In this document: positions 24,431-33,561 of the stretch, piece by piece
Position numbering within the stretch: position 1 is the first letter of the stretch
How the letters are laid out: each line of letters starts with the position of its first letter
DNA from: Candidatus Methylospira mobilis
Lineage (GTDB): Bacteria; Pseudomonadota; Gammaproteobacteria; Methylococcales; Methylococcaceae
Direction of reading: 5' to 3'
NCBI RefSeq assembly: GCF_009498235.1
Contig: NZ_CP044205.1
Coordinates: 987,716-1,051,715 of the forward strand
DNA: 64,000 nt
Notes under the pieces: generated by a model
What the model saw: only the letters and a program-made list of their open reading frames with translations
What the model was told of the DNA's origin: nothing
Databases searched by the model: none
Made by a program: the position numbers and the translations under genes

Positions 24431-24889
24431 ATGCACAATTTCGAACAAGTCAAAGATGTTATTCATTACGGCAAGGAAACCCATGCCGGGTTGCAACACC
24501 TGTATTCCACGATCAATACCTGCGATCAACACGTCCGCGTCGGCATGCTGCTGGATTTTCTGAGTCAGCACGAGCATCAGCGCGAACAGGGTCTAGCCGC
24601 TTTCGAGCAGGGAGGCGACGCGCACATACTGGATACCTGGATGCAGTATGCGCCCAACATCGATATCGGGCGTCAGATCGACGGCACACCCATACATGCC
24701 GGTATGTCGGTGGACGACGTGATCGGGCTGGTAATCAACTTCAACAACTCGTTGATGGAGCTTTACCGCGAGGCGGCCATGGAAACCGATATCCCGAGCG
24801 CCAGAGCGGTGTTCGATAATCTGCGCTGCATGGAAGGCAAGGAAAAGATGAAAATCGTGCGCGATGCCATGATGCTGCAGGATATGTAG
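24431..24889 (+). CDS. Small ferritin-like protein downstream of nuoN
   Basis: I do not recognise a named family. The 152-aa product is predicted all-helical, with acidic and histidine residues spaced as in two halves of a diiron four-helix bundle: Glu16/Tyr25 and His47-Glu48-His49 with Glu52 in the first half, Glu110/Glu114 and Glu135/Glu138 in the second. There is no signal peptide or TM segment. I chose ATG 24431 because GAGGGG stands seven bases before it; ATG 24416 is in frame but has no ribosome site. It lies 45 bases after nuoN on the same strand, so co-transcription with complex I is likely. A rubrerythrin-like or other metal-binding role is an inference. Confidence 0.6.
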   Translation: MHNFEQVKDVIHYGKETHAGLQHLYSTINTCDQHVRVGMLLDFLSQHEHQREQGLAAFEQGGDAHILDTWMQYAPNIDIGRQIDGTPIHAGMSVDDVIGLVINFNNSLMELYREAAMETDIPSARAVFDNLRCMEGKEKMKIVRDAMMLQDM

Positions 24890-25108
24890 CCTTGCCGGCG
24901 TTCCATATCCTTGGGGTTGGTTAGGCTAAAAGTGGGGCGAGATACGCCGTGATTCATGTTGGCATAGAAAGCGAGACGATCTGGCGTTCCCGCTTGAGCG
25001 CACTGCCTTTGCACGGACGCGAGCAAAACAAGACGGTTGTCCTTTTTTCCTCCGAGGCTGGATTGCCGGCTCGTATCTTGGCGGTGCAGCGAATTTTGAT
25101 CAGGCTGT

Positions 25109-25144
25109 TATGGCTGCGATGGGGAACGCCCCTTCGCAGCCATA
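25109..25144. terminator. Strong stem-loop between convergent genes
   Basis: TATGGCTGCGA (25109-25119) pairs perfectly with TCGCAGCCATA (25134-25144), and an inner GGGG/CCCC stem closes on AACG. It lies between the ferritin-like gene and the minus-strand hsp20 gene and would serve either strand, but no T-run follows on either side. The flank 24890-25108 shows no credible gene. Confidence 0.5.
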
Positions 25145-25166
25145 GCCGGAAATAAAAGAGTCCAGC

Positions 25167-25595
25167 TTACGCAACGGTTAGGCGCTGCCCGCTTTTTTTC
25201 TGTTTTTTTGCCAGATTCAGGGTAAGCACGCCATTATCGTAAGCCGCTTTGCTGGCCTGTTCGTCAATTTCCGACGAAAGTTTGAAACTGCGCGACACTT
25301 CACCGTAATAACGTTCCGTGCGCAGTGTTTTTTCATCTTTATTGCTGCTGTCAATCTGGCTGATCTGCGCGCGAATACTGATCACCTCACCATCTATATC
25401 CACATGGATATTTTCCTTGCTTGCTCCAGGAATCTCGGCGTGGATGATAAATTCGCCGGGGTTTTCCTTTACGTCCATTTTGATTTGGGCGGGCAAGGGG
25501 TCTCCATGTAACGGCTTTACAAAATATCCCGGATTCATTCCGCGAAACAGTTCGTCAAATAGGCTGTTGCTAACCAACGGATTAATGCTGCTCAT
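25167..25595 (-). CDS. Small heat-shock protein, Hsp20/alpha-crystallin family
   Basis: This is an ATP-independent holdase that binds unfolding proteins. The 142-aa product has an N-terminal arm, an alpha-crystallin domain (about residues 35-135, with FIIHAEIPGASKENIHVDID and the AAYDNGVLTLNLAKK strand) and a short C-terminal tail. The longer frame reaching 25745 is rejected: ATG 25595 is preceded by AGGAGAA at a good distance. Upstream on the minus strand, CTCCATATC (about 25642-25650) with TATTGAT further upstream is a weak candidate for a heat-shock sigma32 promoter; this is only suggestive. Confidence 0.9.
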   Translation of the reverse strand: MSSINPLVSNSLFDELFRGMNPGYFVKPLHGDPLPAQIKMDVKENPGEFIIHAEIPGASKENIHVDIDGEVISIRAQISQIDSSNKDEKTLRTERYYGEVSRSFKLSSEIDEQASKAAYDNGVLTLNLAKKQKKSGQRLTVA

Positions 25596-25897
25596 GCTAA
25601 TTCTCCTATGTATTTTGTGTAACAATGGTGCTACGTAGACGGATATGGAGTTTAAAAGCCGAAAATCAATACCGCCTGATAGACTTCGCCCGGAAAACCC
25701 GGTCTTGATTGACAGGTCAGACCGTGAGTGGGAAAGTCCGATCAACTTTGTGGGCCTCGATCCCGATAACGTGATAGGGACCCCACTCAGCGGATTCCAT
25801 CAGGGACAGAAGCGTCAGCTTCAAGCAAAGTCCGGATGTATGAATGCAATCTTCACCTTAAACTGAAAAAAGCTCCATGTGAACCACCGCGGCGGAT

Positions 25898-26164
25898 TCA
25901 CTCATAATGCGACCACATTCTGAGTACACGAACAATACGTTCTGTCTCGAAAACCTCGTAAACAAGCCGGTGCTGAATATTGATACGGCGTGAATATGCG
26001 CCTTGAAGATCACCTACAAGTTTCTCGAAAGTAGGAGGGTTCTGAAACGGGTTGGATTCAAGCACCGCAAGCAGTTCCTGAGCCTTCGGTTTTAGACCGG
26101 ATGCAGCAAGTTTCTTAGCGTCCTTGAGCGCTTGCTTGGCATACATCAGCTTCCAATTCACCAC
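25898..26164 (-). CDS. YoeB/Txe-family mRNA-interferase toxin
   Basis: The family cleaves mRNA in the ribosomal A site. The 88-aa product has the fold core and the expected catalytic set: Glu47 (FEKLVGDLQGAYSRR), Arg66 in QHRLVYEV, and His86-Tyr87 near the C-terminus (WSHYE). It starts with GTG 26164 (a second GTG follows at once) and overlaps the antitoxin stop by 7 bases, the usual coupled arrangement. The locus sits next to mobile elements. The toxin looks intact. Confidence 0.9.
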   Translation of the reverse strand: MVNWKLMYAKQALKDAKKLAASGLKPKAQELLAVLESNPFQNPPTFEKLVGDLQGAYSRRINIQHRLVYEVFETERIVRVLRMWSHYE

Positions 26165-26400
26165 TCCAATTCCGTTGCTGACGACGCCAAGGGTTCAGCC
26201 ATGCCTTGCTTGATGGACTCGCGCATGCCGGGCACGGCCAACAGAAACAGCGTTTCCTGAATTGCCTGCCAGTCTTCATTTGAGATTAGAACTGCGCTTG
26301 TTCGCTTCCCAGTAATGATGATCGGTTGGTGTGACTCAGCGGCCTGATCCATGAGCCGGTATAAATTCGCGCGGGCTTCGCTAGCGGTCAGTGTTTGCAT
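26158..26400 (-). CDS. YefM/Phd-family antitoxin
   Basis: The 80-aa product is the DNA-binding antitoxin partner of the YoeB-type toxin. It shows the family N-terminus (TLTASEARANLYRLMDQAA), the central strand PIIITGKRTSAVLISNEDW and a C-terminal toxin-binding helix. I chose ATG 26400, which follows GGAGGACAAC, over the in-frame ATG 26412. The family represses its own promoter through palindromes, and one is visible just upstream. Confidence 0.9.
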   Translation of the reverse strand: MQTLTASEARANLYRLMDQAAESHQPIIITGKRTSAVLISNEDWQAIQETLFLLAVPGMRESIKQGMAEPLASSATELEW

Positions 26401-26420
26401 GTTGTCCTCCATGAAGAGGG

Positions 26421-26449
26421 ATCGTACGTTAAGGCGTACTTTGTGTCAA
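26421..26449 (-). promoter_or_regulatory. Toxin-antitoxin promoter with operator palindrome
   Basis: On the minus strand, TTGACA (26444-26449) and TACGAT (26421-26426) are 17 bases apart, 21 bases before the antitoxin start. The palindrome GTACG-TTAAGG-CGTAC (26424-26439) overlaps the -10 box and spacer. YefM proteins are known to bind paired GTAC-centred palindromes, so this is a natural autorepression operator. The binding itself is inferred. Confidence 0.65.
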
Positions 26450-26550
26450 CCAGCGAGCGATTGAAAAACCTTAAGCTGGAAACGCCGGCAAACCACCAGC
26501 AAAAATAACGGTAACACCTGGATAAGCCAATTATTTTACGCAAATGCCTA

Positions 26551-27382
26551 GGTTCTGTTGACGTATCACCGCAACCAAATGAGAGCTGAGACGAAGTGAA
26601 GGAAGGCCATGTAGTTGCGAGCTGTTTTTTCAAAACGCGAAAATATTCGTCGGTAATGTTTGATTTTGTTGAAGAAGCATTCAATCAGATGGCGTTCTTT
26701 GTAAATAAACCAATCGCACTCGCGTACCTTGTTTCGATTGCAGCGCGGAGGAATGACGGCTTTCATATCTCTCGCTACGATGGCCTGGACGAACGCATCG
26801 CTGTCATAGCCTTTGTCACCGACAAACGCACGCGCACCCGCCGGCGTCAGCGCCGGCAAGGTTTCAGCCTGTCCAATGTCACTGGCCTGCCCTCCTGTCA
26901 ATACGAATTCGAGGGGATTCCCCAAGGCATCGGTGATGGCGTGAATCCTGGTAGTAAAGCCGCCCTTCGATCGTCCCAAGGCTTCATCCTCGGCATTGCT
27001 GCCCGCCGCGCCACCAGCGCAGGGATGAGCCCGGTTGATGGTGGAATCGATAAACACGCTTTGCAAATCAGGATGATGGATGCATCCGGCGAACAGCGAC
27101 TGCCAAACCCCATGCTTGCTCCAGCGGGAAAAACGCTTGAACACGGAGTTCCACTTGCCATGCGCTTCCGGCAGCAAACGCCATTGCGATCCCGATCGAA
27201 GAATTTGCAGAACGGCAACCAGAAAGGCCCGGCACTGTTCCTCGGACGTCGATCGGACATGCCGATGTTTCACCAGTATGGGATAGATAACGTTCCAGTC
27301 TTCGGCGCTAATTTCGAGTCGGTCAGCCATTTTCGAAATGGTTCCAGCTTCACGGGTGGCGCGTGCTAATGTCAACAGAACC
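26551..27382 (-). mobile_element. IS5-family insertion sequence (IS427-like), intact
   Basis: Perfect 12-bp terminal inverted repeats, GGTTCTGTTGAC (26551-26562) and GTCAACAGAACC (27371-27382), bound an 832-bp element, the usual size for this group. A TA dinucleotide flanks each end and could be the target duplication. The single transposase frame fills the element. It lies directly against the truncated end of the IS256-family remnant. Confidence 0.9.
26566..27330 (-). CDS. IS5-family transposase
   Basis: This is a DDE transposase, 254 aa from ATG 27330 (the frame is open up to 27375). The N-terminal DUF4096-like region (SGSQWRLLPEAHGKWNSVFK) is followed by the catalytic Asp in VFIDSTINRAH, the second Asp in VGDKGYDSDAF and the Glu in HLIECFFNKIKHYRRI. 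In related elements the protein is often made by frameshifting from two frames; here it is one uninterrupted frame. It looks functional. Confidence 0.92.
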   Translation of the reverse strand: MADRLEISAEDWNVIYPILVKHRHVRSTSEEQCRAFLVAVLQILRSGSQWRLLPEAHGKWNSVFKRFSRWSKHGVWQSLFAGCIHHPDLQSVFIDSTINRAHPCAGGAAGSNAEDEALGRSKGGFTTRIHAITDALGNPLEFVLTGGQASDIGQAETLPALTPAGARAFVGDKGYDSDAFVQAIVARDMKAVIPPRCNRNKVRECDWFIYKERHLIECFFNKIKHYRRIFSRFEKTARNYMAFLHFVSALIWLR

Positions 27383-28190
27383 TAACGTAATGGGATGGAC
27401 GCCCACTTTCCTTCAAGCCATCCACGCAGGCAATGAAGATGTCCTGTACTCCGCGGTTCTTGAGCTCGGTCAGCACCTGTAGCCAAAACCTGGCGCCTTC
27501 TGTCCGGGCGATCCGGATAACCCAGCAGTTCCTTCTCGCCGGACAGGTTGAGGCCCAGGGCCAGATAGACGGCCTTCGCCCTGACCGTGCCGGCATCTCG
27601 TGCCTTGACGTGATGCAGTCCAGATAAACGATGGGATATAGCGCCTGCAGCTGGCGGGATTGCCATGCCCTGGCATCGTCAATGACGGTATCGGTGACGG
27701 ACGAGATCAGCGTCGCTGAGACTTCGGCCCCATACATCTCTTCCAGATGGCTCTGGATTTCCCGCACCGTCATGCCACGGGCATAGAGTGATGGAATCGT
27801 CGAAGTCCGTCCAGCGGGTTTGATGCCTGGGGATGATCTGTGGCTCGAAGCTGCCATGGCGGTCGCGGGGGATTTCTATCGGCAGTTCGCCAAACTCGCC
27901 TTTGAGCGTCTTCTTGCTCTTGCCGTTGCGGGTGTTACCGGCGGGGTTGGTTATAGGCTCATTGCGGGCGTGACCCAGGTGTTCGCTCATCCCGGCTTCC
28001 AGCGCCCGCTCGACCGGTTTCTTGGTGAGTTGCTTGAGCAGGCCATGCTCGCCTATCAAATCATCAGGTTTTTTGTAATCGGCCAGCAGCCTGTCGATCA
28101 ATTCTTTGCTTACGGTCATTTTTACTCCTTAGATTAAAGTTACGGCAGTTTCCTGCCGAATGACCGTTTACATAAAGTTTCTTACACCCC
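27383..28190 (-). mobile_element. IS256-family element remnant, 3' truncated
   Basis: One terminal repeat is recognisable at 28164-28190 (minus strand reads GGGGTGTAAGAAACTTTATG). It is followed by a decayed transposase. The other end is missing: IS256-like coding stops near 27413, about 30 bases before the neighbouring IS5-family element. The element inserted into a DUF1640 gene, whose beginning remains at 28193-28311. Confidence 0.8.
27400..28119 (-). pseudogene. IS256-family (mutator-type) transposase, frameshifted and truncated
   Basis: The start at ATG 28119 is typical (SKELIDRLLADY, then GEHGLLKQLTK). Homology then jumps frame three times: near 27800 (before SLYARGMTVREIQSHLEEMY), near 27610 (after VYLDC; the next frame reads VKARDAGTVRAKAVYLALGL) and near 27500 (into LQVLTELKNRGVQDIFIACV). 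The first two catalytic Asp residues are still recognisable, in VYLDC and ACVDGL, but the C-terminal part with the catalytic Glu is gone. It cannot produce an active enzyme. Confidence 0.85.
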
Positions 28191-28192
28191 CC

Positions 28193-28311
28193 AAGGGTGG
28201 AGGGTACCGCCGTTTTTTGCAGTTTGGTAATAACTTCCGCTTGCAGCTCGCTGAACCCGGCGTTTTTAAGTTCGGTTACAAATTCGTGGTATCGAATGTG
28301 ATTGTGGACAT
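28193..28311 (-). pseudogene. Remnant of a DUF1640 coiled-coil protein gene, cut by the IS256 insertion
   Basis: On the minus strand, ATG 28311 opens with MSTITFDT, a typical DUF1640 start. A single missing base then causes an early TAA, and the next frame continues as VTELKNAGFSELQAEVITKL, again typical of the family, before ending at the IS256 terminus near 28190. DUF1640 proteins are short membrane-anchored coiled-coil proteins of unknown role. Only about 38 codons are left, so this is a dead fragment. Confidence 0.7.
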
Positions 28312-28346
28312 GACTGGACCTTCTGCGCGTAGTCTAGCGCATTTGA

Positions 28347-29477
<1,131 letters not shown>

Positions 29478-29498
29478 GCCGCCGTTCGCACGATGCGT

Positions 29499-29525
29499 AA
29501 GCGGGCGGTTCCGGGTGCCCGCTTT
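29499..29525. terminator. Stem-loop terminator between trxB and the DUF2231 gene
   Basis: AAGCGGGC (29499-29506) pairs with GCCCGCTT (29517-29524) and a short T-run follows. It lies 21 bases after trxB, between convergent genes, and could serve both. Confidence 0.55.
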
Positions 29526-29535
29526 GCGTTTCCGA

Positions 29536-30216
29536 TTACGGCAATTGCACTGTCTCCGGATGATGCTGCCCATGTATATGGCTTTCGCTTTGTTTTACCG
29601 CTTTTACGCCTACACCGTAACGATAAACCATGTACCCGCCCAGATCGGCTCCGAAGAACAGCGCGACGACCATTAATGCCGCCAGTACCAGGTAAAATGT
29701 TTTCGCCATTGTGGTTTGCGGCAAGGGCCATTTCCAGCGCCATAGACTCAAACCCGTTGCGAGGCTGGCGACGGTCAGTCCGATGCGGCCATGCCACTCC
29801 ATGATCTCATGCACTTCCTGTGAGTGCGGAACTGTTTTTGATGCGTATAAGCCGGCAGCCGTCGTTACGATGGCGCTGATTGCGCCCAAGTACAGCAACA
29901 GGCCGGAAAGCTGCTGCGGCTTTGTTTTGCGTGTAGCGACGGCATAACATTCGAATACGAAAAAGGCGTATAGAAAAGCGATCGGGAAATGCACCAGCAA
30001 CGGATGAGGGTTGTCGGCCAGTGTATACAAGCCGGGCAGCCATTCCAGCGCCGGGCCGGACGCGGGCGGTTCGCCGCCGTCTCCTCCGATGCGCTGGGTT
30101 AAGTTCTCCAGCGCTTGATTAAGCAGGCCAACCCAGCCGCCGTCCGCAGTCGCATTGCCGCCATGCGCGGCAGGCAGTGCAGGCCAAAAGATATTGCTGT
30201 TATTAAAGCCGGTCAT
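29536..30216 (-). CDS. DUF2231 family integral membrane protein
   Basis: The 226-aa product has an N-terminal soluble part of about 70 residues and then four TM helices with histidines near the membrane: HPLLVHFPIAFLYAFFVFEC, the LSGLLLYLGAISAIVTTAAG helix, MEWHGRIGLTVASLATG and LVLAALMVVALFFGADLGGY. The His-rich pattern and HPxxVHFP motif are those of the DUF2231 family, sometimes proposed to bind haem; the function is not established. It ends with a His-rich tail (ESHIHGQHH). Confidence 0.85.
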   Translation of the reverse strand: MTGFNNSNIFWPALPAAHGGNATADGGWVGLLNQALENLTQRIGGDGGEPPASGPALEWLPGLYTLADNPHPLLVHFPIAFLYAFFVFECYAVATRKTKPQQLSGLLLYLGAISAIVTTAAGLYASKTVPHSQEVHEIMEWHGRIGLTVASLATGLSLWRWKWPLPQTTMAKTFYLVLAALMVVALFFGADLGGYMVYRYGVGVKAVKQSESHIHGQHHPETVQLP

Positions 30217-30409
30217 TACGTGTCCTCGCTTTTACGTTGTTTTTCAGGATTTTTTGTATTTCTGTTCAGTGTTTCCCGAACGGAACAGTGTGGCAGAACG
30301 AAGCTGTATATTCAAAATCGAAAGAGGTTTGGTATTTTCGGCCGAGGACCAGCAATTTTTTCTTTATATTGGAACGCGGATGAGTTTATAATACCCTCCT
30401 GCAAACAGC

Positions 30410-30486
30410 AGGCGCGTAGCTCAGTTGGTCAGAGCACCACCTTGACATGGTGGGGGTCGTTGGTTCGAGCCCAATCGCGCCTACCA
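30410..30486 (+). tRNA. tRNA-Val (GAC)
   Basis: A 77-base cloverleaf has acceptor stem AGGCGCG pairing with CGCGCCT, anticodon loop TTGACAT with anticodon GAC, T-arm TTGGTTCGAGCCCAA and an encoded CCA. A TATAAT box stands at 30387-30392. Confidence 0.96.
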
Positions 30487-30505
30487 TGCAGGCTGTTAGC
30501 ATAGG

Positions 30506-30526
30506 CCGCCGCGAGGCGGTTTTTTT
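30506..30526 (+). terminator. Terminator after tRNA-Val
   Basis: CCGCC, loop GCGA, GGCGG, then seven Ts, located 20 bases after the tRNA. Confidence 0.85.
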
Positions 30527-30574
30527 ATGTCGCACCGTTTACGGAGCGCGATCGGGCGCAAAGGGGTATCCTGA

Positions 30575-30602
30575 TTGGCGCTTTCTCCCCGTTCTGTAAT
30601 AT
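30575..30602 (+). promoter_or_regulatory. Probable promoter of the DUF2782-gshA-cysH group
   Basis: TTGGCG (30575-30580) and TAATAT (30597-30602) are separated by 16 bases, 39 bases before the DUF2782 start. It is a reasonable but not perfect sigma70 match. Confidence 0.45.
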
Positions 30603-30640
30603 CATGGCTGCCAGTCGTTTTTGTCTGTTGAGATTTCGTC

Positions 30641-30991
30641 ATGCCGTTACGCTACGTTTTAGCTTTTTTATTGGTCATGCTAGCCTGTCCCGGTTTTGCG
30701 GCTGACGGAGAGCGTCAGCCTGAGTTGGTGCCGCTTGACGATCAACCCGATATCCCTGCGCCGATTGAAAGCGGCGAAACCATGCAGCCGGATGTGACGA
30801 TCACCAAGCGCGGCAAGGATACGGTGGAAGAGTACCGTATCAATGATCGGCTCTATATGATAAAGATTACGCCGGTTATTGGGCCTTCATACTATATGGT
30901 GGATAGCGATGGCAATGGCACCCTGGATCAACGCAGGGGAACCATCACGGAAGGTATGAAAATACCTCAGTGGGTATTGTTCAGCTGGTAA
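30641..30991 (+). CDS. DUF2782 family periplasmic protein
   Basis: The 116-aa product has a signal peptide (LRYVLAFLLVMLACPGFAA) and a compact domain with RGKDTVEEYRINDRLYMIKI and GPSYYMVDSDGNG, typical of DUF2782, a proteobacterial family without a known function. It lies 61 bases before gshA on the same strand and may be co-transcribed. Confidence 0.82.
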   Translation: MPLRYVLAFLLVMLACPGFAADGERQPELVPLDDQPDIPAPIESGETMQPDVTITKRGKDTVEEYRINDRLYMIKITPVIGPSYYMVDSDGNGTLDQRRGTITEGMKIPQWVLFSW

Positions 30992-31052
30992 CCGGTAATC
31001 GCGTGTTTTAAAACAGCCTGTCTGAAAACACGTACTGAGAGCATGATGCGTA

Positions 31053-32708
31053 GTGAGTAAATTGTTTTTAAATATCAGTATAGAGCCGCGGCTTAAGCTT
31101 TTGACCGGCGGCGGCGCTGCGGAACTCTTGAAAGGCGGCCTCAAGGGGCTCGAAAAAGAAAGTTTACGCGTAACTCCCGAAGGCGGAATTGCCCAAACGC
31201 CGCATCCCGAAGCTTTAGGCTCGGCGCTGACGCATCCGTATATTACTACCGATTACTCCGAGGCTTTGCTTGAGCTGGTGACGCCAGCGTACGCGGATGC
31301 CGGCGATACGCTGGCTTTTTTGCACGACTTACACCGTTTCGTGTACGCGCAAATCGGCGATGAGGCGTTATGGAGCAACTCCATGCCTTGTCCGATTCGC
31401 GACGAGCGCAGCATACCGATAGCGCAATACGGCACGTCGAACGTCGGCACCATGAAACACGTTTACCGGCGCGGCCTTGATTGGCGCTATGGGCGTGCGA
31501 TGCAGGCTATAGCCGGCATCCACTATAATTATTCCATTAACCAGGCGTTATGGCCGGTCTGGCAGGAATTGCTGGGCAATGGCTGCGCGCCCGAGCAGTT
31601 TATTTCCGATCAATATTTCGGGATGATACGCAACGTCAAGCGTTACGCATGGATCGTAATGTATCTGATGGGCGCTTCTCCGGCGTTTTCAAGCAGTTTC
31701 TTCTCCGGGCGGGATGAACTGTCGCGACGGTTTGAGCGTCTCGATGCCGATACGCTGTACCGCCCTCATGCCACGACCTTGCGCATGAGCGACATCGGTT
31801 ATCGCAATGACAGTCAGGTCGATCTGGGGATTTGCTTTAACAGTCTGGATGGTTATGTCGCCAGCCTAGCCAGGGCGATCGATACCGCGAGTCCGGTGTT
31901 TGAGAAAATCGGCGTCAAGGTGGACGGCGAATATCGTCAGCTCAACGCCAATATCCTGCAAATTTCCAACGAATACTATAGCCCGGTCAGACCCAAGCAG
32001 ATCGCGTTTGCGGGAGAACGTCCGACCATGGCGCTGTATAATCGCGGGGTACGCTACATCGAGCTGAGAGCGATAGATCTGGGCTGGCAGCGCCCATCAG
32101 GCATCAGTCTGGAAGACATGCGTTTTCTCGAGGTTTTTTTATTATTCTGTTTTTTACAGGAAAGCCCGCCGATTACCGCCGACGAAGACAGCGAAATTGC
32201 CAGAAATACCCTGGCTGTCGCCTGTTGCGGGCGTGGGCCGGAGTTTACCTTGCAGTGGCATGGACGGCATATCGCAATAACCGAGTTTGTGCGGGCATTG
32301 CAGGAGCCGATGCAAGCCATCACGGCAATTCTGGATCAGGGCGAGTCCATGCCGCTGTACCGGAAAAGTCTGGCGCATGCGTTCGTGGAGAACCCCGAGT
32401 CCACTCCTTCCGCCCGCATGCTGGCCGATATGCGGAGCCGCGGCGAAAGTTTTGCCGAATATCATTTGCGGCAGTCTCTGGAGCATGCAGCCGTATTTCG
32501 AACCGAACCTTTGGTGGGAACTCATGCGATTGATTTTGAAAGCGAAGCCACATTGTCACACGCAGAACAGGCGCGCATGGAAGCCGAGGATACGATGAGC
32601 TTCGATGATTATCTGCAGCATTACTTTTCCCAGGATAGGGTTCAGACTCAACCCGCGCGACGAAAGCAGTTGCTGAGTACGGCTCGGTATCCATGTTCTC
32701 CGGAGTGA
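31053..32708 (+). CDS. gshA: Glutamate-cysteine ligase (gamma-glutamylcysteine synthetase)
   Basis: GshA makes gamma-glutamylcysteine from Glu, Cys and ATP, the first step of glutathione synthesis. The 551-aa product belongs to the E. coli-type class 1 family, seen in GLEKESLRVTPEGG, TTDYSEALLELVTP, SNVGTMKHVYRRGL and MQAIAGIHYNYSI, and RYIELRAIDLG. It is somewhat longer than the E. coli enzyme (518 aa). The start is GTG 31053 (GTGAGTAAATTG). cysH begins 3 bases after the stop, linking cysteine supply to glutathione formation. Confidence 0.94.
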   Translation: MSKLFLNISIEPRLKLLTGGGAAELLKGGLKGLEKESLRVTPEGGIAQTPHPEALGSALTHPYITTDYSEALLELVTPAYADAGDTLAFLHDLHRFVYAQIGDEALWSNSMPCPIRDERSIPIAQYGTSNVGTMKHVYRRGLDWRYGRAMQAIAGIHYNYSINQALWPVWQELLGNGCAPEQFISDQYFGMIRNVKRYAWIVMYLMGASPAFSSSFFSGRDELSRRFERLDADTLYRPHATTLRMSDIGYRNDSQVDLGICFNSLDGYVASLARAIDTASPVFEKIGVKVDGEYRQLNANILQISNEYYSPVRPKQIAFAGERPTMALYNRGVRYIELRAIDLGWQRPSGISLEDMRFLEVFLLFCFLQESPPITADEDSEIARNTLAVACCGRGPEFTLQWHGRHIAITEFVRALQEPMQAITAILDQGESMPLYRKSLAHAFVENPESTPSARMLADMRSRGESFAEYHLRQSLEHAAVFRTEPLVGTHAIDFESEATLSHAEQARMEAEDTMSFDDYLQHYFSQDRVQTQPARRKQLLSTARYPCSPE

Positions 32709-32711
32709 ACC

Positions 32712-33440
32712 ATGAAAACACAATCTCCTTTTGATTTATCCGCGCTTCAGCAAACGCTGAAAGGCAAGGGCCCGTTGCCGATACTCAAAGCGGCGCTGGC
32801 TCATTATGAAAATATTGCAATTTCCTTCAGCGGCGCAGAGGATGTGGCATTGATCGACATGGCGTCGCGGCTGCGCGCCGGTATACGGATATTTACCCTG
32901 GATACCGGCAGATTGCATCCGGAAACCTATCAGTTTATTGAGAAGGTTCGCGAAACCTTCGATATTCGCCTCGAAATACTGAGTCCTGAAGCCGCACCGT
33001 TGCAGCAGATGGTCAATGAAAAAGGGCTTTACAGCTTTTTGCGCGATGGGCATCAGGAATGCTGCGCTATCCGCAAGGTCGAACCTCTGCGCCGGCAGCT
33101 GCAGGGGCTGGATGCCTGGCTTACCGGGCAGCGCCGGGATCAAAATCCGACTCGCGCCGAACTGGCGGAAGTGGAAATCGATGTTACATTTTCAGGTCCC
33201 GGAAAAACGCTGGTCAAATTCAATCCGCTTGCCAATTGGTCGTCGTCCCAGGTCTGGGATTATATCGAAGCCTATCAGGTGCCTTACAACGGTCTGCATG
33301 AGCGCGGCTTTATCAGTATCGGTTGCGAGCCTTGCACGCGTCCGGTCAGGCCCAATCAGCATGAGCGCGAAGGCCGTTGGTGGTGGGAGGACGGTGCCAA
33401 AAAAGAATGCGGTTTGCATGCCGCCAACCTGGAATCCTGA
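32712..33440 (+). CDS. cysH: Phosphoadenylyl/adenylyl-sulfate reductase, iron-sulfur type
   Basis: CysH reduces activated sulfate to sulfite with thioredoxin or glutathione. The 242-aa product keeps the phosphosulfate-binding [13 protein letters not shown] loop and the [13 protein letters not shown] segment. It has both extra cysteine pairs, Cys117-Cys118 (QECCAIRK) and Cys205/Cys208 (GCEPCTRP), plus the catalytic Cys233 in KKECGLH. The two pairs mark the [4Fe-4S] APS reductase type, so adenylyl-sulfate is the more likely substrate. It directly follows gshA. Confidence 0.92.
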   Translation: MKTQSPFDLSALQQTLKGKGPLPILKAALAHYENIAISFSGAEDVALIDMASRLRAGIRIFTLDTGRLHPETYQFIEKVRETFDIRLEILSPEAAPLQQMVNEKGLYSFLRDGHQECCAIRKVEPLRRQLQGLDAWLTGQRRDQNPTRAELAEVEIDVTFSGPGKTLVKFNPLANWSSSQVWDYIEAYQVPYNGLHERGFISIGCEPCTRPVRPNQHEREGRWWWEDGAKKECGLHAANLES

Positions 33441-33561
33441 GATCGCCCACCATGCAGGCAATCAGTTCAGGAGACGGCGCGCATGCTTTGCAATGGGAAC
33501 GCGGCATGGCAACCAAGCCCGGCCGCGAAGCCACGAGCGCCGCATATGGCGATTCAGCGTC

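Noticed and set aside
24949-25155. Plus-strand frame of 68 codons after the ferritin-like gene
   Set aside because: It runs through a strong stem-loop and lacks a ribosome site.
25645-25866. Plus-strand frame of 73 codons upstream of hsp20
   Set aside because: No ribosome site and no protein-like pattern; it covers the likely hsp20 promoter region.
33441-33561. Fluoride riboswitch before crcB
   Set aside because: The conserved riboswitch segments were not found in the 121-base gap.
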